Shown here one piece after another: positions 21,301 through 21,389 of a DNA stretch of 21,389 nt. The position numbers and the translations under genes were made by a program. The DNA lies in contig NW_013546138.1 in assembly GCF_000760515.2 (NCBI RefSeq), forward strand, positions 1 through 21,389, written 5' to 3'. This DNA comes from Mitosporidium daphniae (Eukaryota > Microsporidia). Below the pieces are notes generated by a model. That model had not been told where the DNA came from and did no database searches. It saw only the letters and a list, made by a program, of their open reading frames with translations. Position 1 is the first letter of the stretch; every line of letters starts with the position of its first letter.

Positions 21301-21389
21301 CATTTTGCCAGCAGACGAATCCATCAAGGTTCTTGCAAAGGCTTCTCGACTTTTCTCTGCTGAAATGGAAAGGTTATGGCGGGGGGTGG
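12341..21389 (+). CDS. MDN1: Midasin (Rea1/Mdn1) AAA+ ribosome-assembly ATPase, 3' truncated by window
   Basis: Midasin is the giant dynein-like AAA+ ATPase that pulls assembly factors (Ytm1, Rsa4) off pre-60S ribosomes in the nucleolus and nucleoplasm. One frame stays open for 3016 codons to the window edge. P-loops: AAA1 GPIGCGKT (35-42), AAA2 GPTGTGKT (341-348), AAA3 GPTSAGKT (789-796), AAA4 GETGTGKT (1147-1154), AAA5 GDPGVGKT (1561-1568). AAA6 (about 1820-2010) has lost its P-loop (RSPDASAFP) and reads FFENAS at Walker B. Walker B motifs include LLDEIN (AAA2), LLDELN (AAA3), LVDEIS (AAA4) and LLDEIN (AAA5). AAA1 reads VLFKDI. A Ser-rich insert lies in AAA3 near residues 840-880. From about residue 2010 on is the helical linker; the Asp/Glu-rich region and MIDAS domain lie beyond the window. 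Only about 34 residues precede the first P-loop, so the usual N-terminal domain is nearly absent. An in-frame stop at 12302 excludes an upstream ATG in the same exon. Confidence 0.96.
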   Translation, partial: MLPSYPKVHSSERDVEASITIRESIQIQVPVIVQGPIGCGKTHLIQRLATEYDATLTVLGVSGDAGDLKLLLGTFITGPNNSFIWKRGLLTLAVEEGHWVLFKDISHQSSTEIIAMLATLLQERILVIPSRSERIVAHSSFRLFITQTDGHILYPGLNCLVSLPPRTASETISIMSYMLLSIPNSTNLTSGQCKQISEFVYTAASLNKERVSSMSDLVKAINRLLPHLVAGNGNEEHGLSLDLRQKILEISIDLFALSVTNYDERYSLQMAIARILGLSQECDLKVILESELGSNRDSYSLKGLENHQSTQGNIAMMKQTKMLLNALYRGVSSNEPMLLVGPTGTGKTTIVQYLSELEKPPGGLFVVNLHAQTEHSDLFGSWSQQSSTTEIMKRAMDEFGFLFEASGHKREANGTLFSKLIRWASCCHTDPKSISSFWTQIATISKLILSKMGHETSHEKISPISAEVCDRWNELIAMALRFSGSPCSATFVFAEGVILKALQTGAWLLLDEINLAPPSLLLLLESLVAGHPVRVFERGDERPVFRHPSFRLFACMNGVLSESTRRALPESLRAKFTEITIDPIERFPEDVRLLVDSRLKASMPTSFVPFPGFELGPFFVSVYYRIRKGLADRELCGPEEPSWTIRSLCRLVDAWQQFMSPPQSGSVLWALKQAIMVVVGGQLDSSSVKFLLCTIISQLIDPQITFLLSQSAVSTRKSCHVESGSMVSITGTDDGEYCLFLPKGPLEVEKLDACTGRFIETQVAHKCMLAIARVFAASIKRPWALMLVGPTSAGKTTAVAELARRTGHRLIRINNHEHTDVSEYLGAWGFSHVDDEAKMTPMISECTDGFHSSDLGQLSSSQASSSGSCVPKTESSSASNPIHIRFAYGALVRAMLTGSWLLLDELNLAPTEVLESLNRLLDDNRELYIPETGETIRPHPSFRLFATLNPHGRGYGGRHVLSEAFKSRWIILQVEEDPAVDDIIRGRSGGSQSSWLAPAISAKMASVFMEIRKRRRAGSILDSNSLITLRDMFRWAFRIKQLSDADASRGAWLLAAQAGWSLLGERLRTEVERRALQDLLIENFPMASSSPSPVDSRDWLFSDYGRWPGVPALGSFSRGIVWTGHFQRVGALAIAAIRNREPLLLVGETGTGKTSIVQWLAESQNLPLHTVACHQYTDVGDFLGMQRPCASIDSDSNGKRHRGGMPSPSSWVWVDGPLVTAMREGHILLVDEISLAEDSVLERLNSVLESDNRMLTVVENFGGSSTEPMVIQAHPNFALIATMNPSGDFGKRELSPALRNRFTEVWVPSPASSIEVLLLLHGICSEDVAEKSIPEFLSSELCNVKEIPKCILAFCSWFLSSLNRSNGQFLDLSTDEALIASFSGFVTPAVTLSIRDLKTWIEFIKINARGLCPSKWSSASESLVSCKLSVGEAYCQGAEMIFLDGLSMLANSGGVLPFAISPENISSFRKTARTLLARHGALLSPMEEIPHRQKIFSTREDHSAWGIAPFYVAIRSKKTHIAIESHPDVGAFSLSAPTVIENAYRVFRAMQISHRPILLEGDPGVGKTSLISAIAKRTGNESLVRINLSEQTDLSDLFGVDMPSGSLFSWRDGPLLAGIKAGHWILLDEINLASQQVLEGLNSILDHRGTIYVAELNRSWKIDSTSVRIFATQNSRREGGGRKGLPQSFLNRFTRVYLEPLSEADLVAIVKGEKDQSLPVITNAVKTAMRLNATFSPQFDFNLRDVSRLLSLNPTNQFTLRRAEELVFGARFDDMPGLDCGDAFDATESNNYRLFLSVRNELRLPLVARWLLQNRVGDAIEIALHKKWLVLLRSPDASAFPMSLSEIIHHFADTKGAVLHSIPLTALSETSDFLGGFEQQPDQELGAGFHWKNGVLLDALEKGHWIFFENASACPSSVLDRLNGLFEPNGSLFVHEKSGFGDPMIPHPNFRAFMGVSSCGSGSISRPMRNRALEICVGNLPPPSILDTMRFLWMRVRHKFGSDLEFYGFAKWLHAHAMTVYANDDSRSEYFKRLLLQLRKSKCTDKYAVEEIPCSSLIIMQSLSMPACLENGGVCLFLQKFIKCIFDDNAMVRPILFEFHLAIEALTVLYASGNNFPSERDIFSQKLSLLSFKGSGSREKQDLSAMACRMMLFEKFKAFHIPPCLGRFFNLVIHEGECSDSMAYFSLWRKWFSNPAFLARKNGLLWNSPLASPEHVFPQNRYSERRLMLSSSALLAIYSAHEKPEHFCCGGNAESSETMECEPNHIFGCLNRFYGTVALYAVAYKNVEVLDLILTIESLPRPVLYDLQYYLWSLVPSSPLYAIFQKSQIPFMLACILKLLKLLCGDISMSILEAAFDVYSLSSGANTFVEMSGLSRTFTALGQFNDFFASAQFACFLKQIDNGEAPELICDVLSIDGKSTNVDMLRGILHMLSELCAPVVDPILFPVLSPIFAAQAHLNIEVDMLVLQTFQLVCGSLNHPEAFDEQVKKVLFISTGLSDSIDAALGESVPSVFDVSVPYFCGIISQFTIFKNELLSKLPSHIDDSSFAAIDLSNLHHFLLSLLSQIEQVDIPFDIVGSLLLPLILLSLLKIIKPNRFSKCSSISAIGPLCSFGGSFSSPLLGKAYMDWAMSYSGASRSNLNILYSFLYAHNPCSEIINMKIADVYLPKDVFVLTQTKMPPFILTPNTIYDMLFRISSAMVSLNDELRNKIATSNISDFIVSDFTASISSLLLLNIDFCIVKTTSWNALYECITTVSSKIMTCIETGYEVARLNDKTGFSSWLVTQLDALSRLLIEFRKQEIALICSMLLQEDTLYFSDSLASFSLDQFVTLFRESLRSDIDFESLFKLLDAFVLNTSIVEARLRIELLFALFHFHERNGAGRSNTALLNVLWHGGSYFNAFYVRKIASHISKESAVLLSEIREKATLISCSYLNEMIVRQCSDKIHHLTSRSLKALNEMLTTPTVSFISSCKACVVQVGWKFDLACNILPADESIKVLAKASRLFSAEMERLWRGV

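Overview
The window is nuclear DNA from a small-genome eukaryote. Genes are separated by roughly 70-265 bases. Several are split by GT-AG introns of only 22-38 nt, and AATAAA hexamers follow most stop codons. The gene set (BLM/Sgs1-type RecQ, ORC2, signal peptide peptidase, NAR1, SCO1, MRE11, midasin) is typical of opisthokonts and fungi. SCO1 implies a mitochondrion that still builds cytochrome c oxidase. I infer an early-diverging, compact-genome fungus, for example a Rozellomycota or microsporidia-related lineage that has not lost respiration. I cannot name the species from sequence alone.

Layout, left to right. 1-2948 (+): a RecQ helicase cut by at least 15 very short introns. 3018-4244 (+): ORC2, intronless, starting 69 bases after the RecQ stop. 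4258-4633 (+): a tentative, unrecognised small gene. 4885-6091 (+): signal peptide peptidase with one 28-nt intron. 6244-7758 (+): an unrecognised secretory-pathway protein of 504 residues. 7923-9218 (+): NAR1. 9483-10315 (-): SCO1 with one 29-nt intron. 10314-about 12194 (+): MRE11 with at least 10 short introns; its ATG overlaps the SCO1 ATG. 12341-21389 (+): the first 3016 codons of midasin, one unbroken frame that runs off the right edge.

Three genes act in genome maintenance: RecQ (dissolution and unwinding), MRE11 (break resection) and ORC2 (origin licensing). NAR1 serves cytosolic Fe-S assembly, which supplies nuclear DNA enzymes. SCO1 serves complex IV, signal peptide peptidase and the orphan belong to the ER membrane system, and midasin remodels pre-60S ribosomes. 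I see no operon logic or mobile element; the genes look like ordinary neighbours in a compressed genome.

The most notable features are the uneven intron distribution (RecQ and MRE11 shredded, the 9-kb midasin reading frame uninterrupted), intron sizes down to 22 nt, the fused start codons of SCO1 and MRE11, and a telobox-like element upstream of midasin. All intron calls were made by eye from splice signals plus restoration of conserved protein motifs. I found no tRNA, rRNA, CRISPR or transposon.
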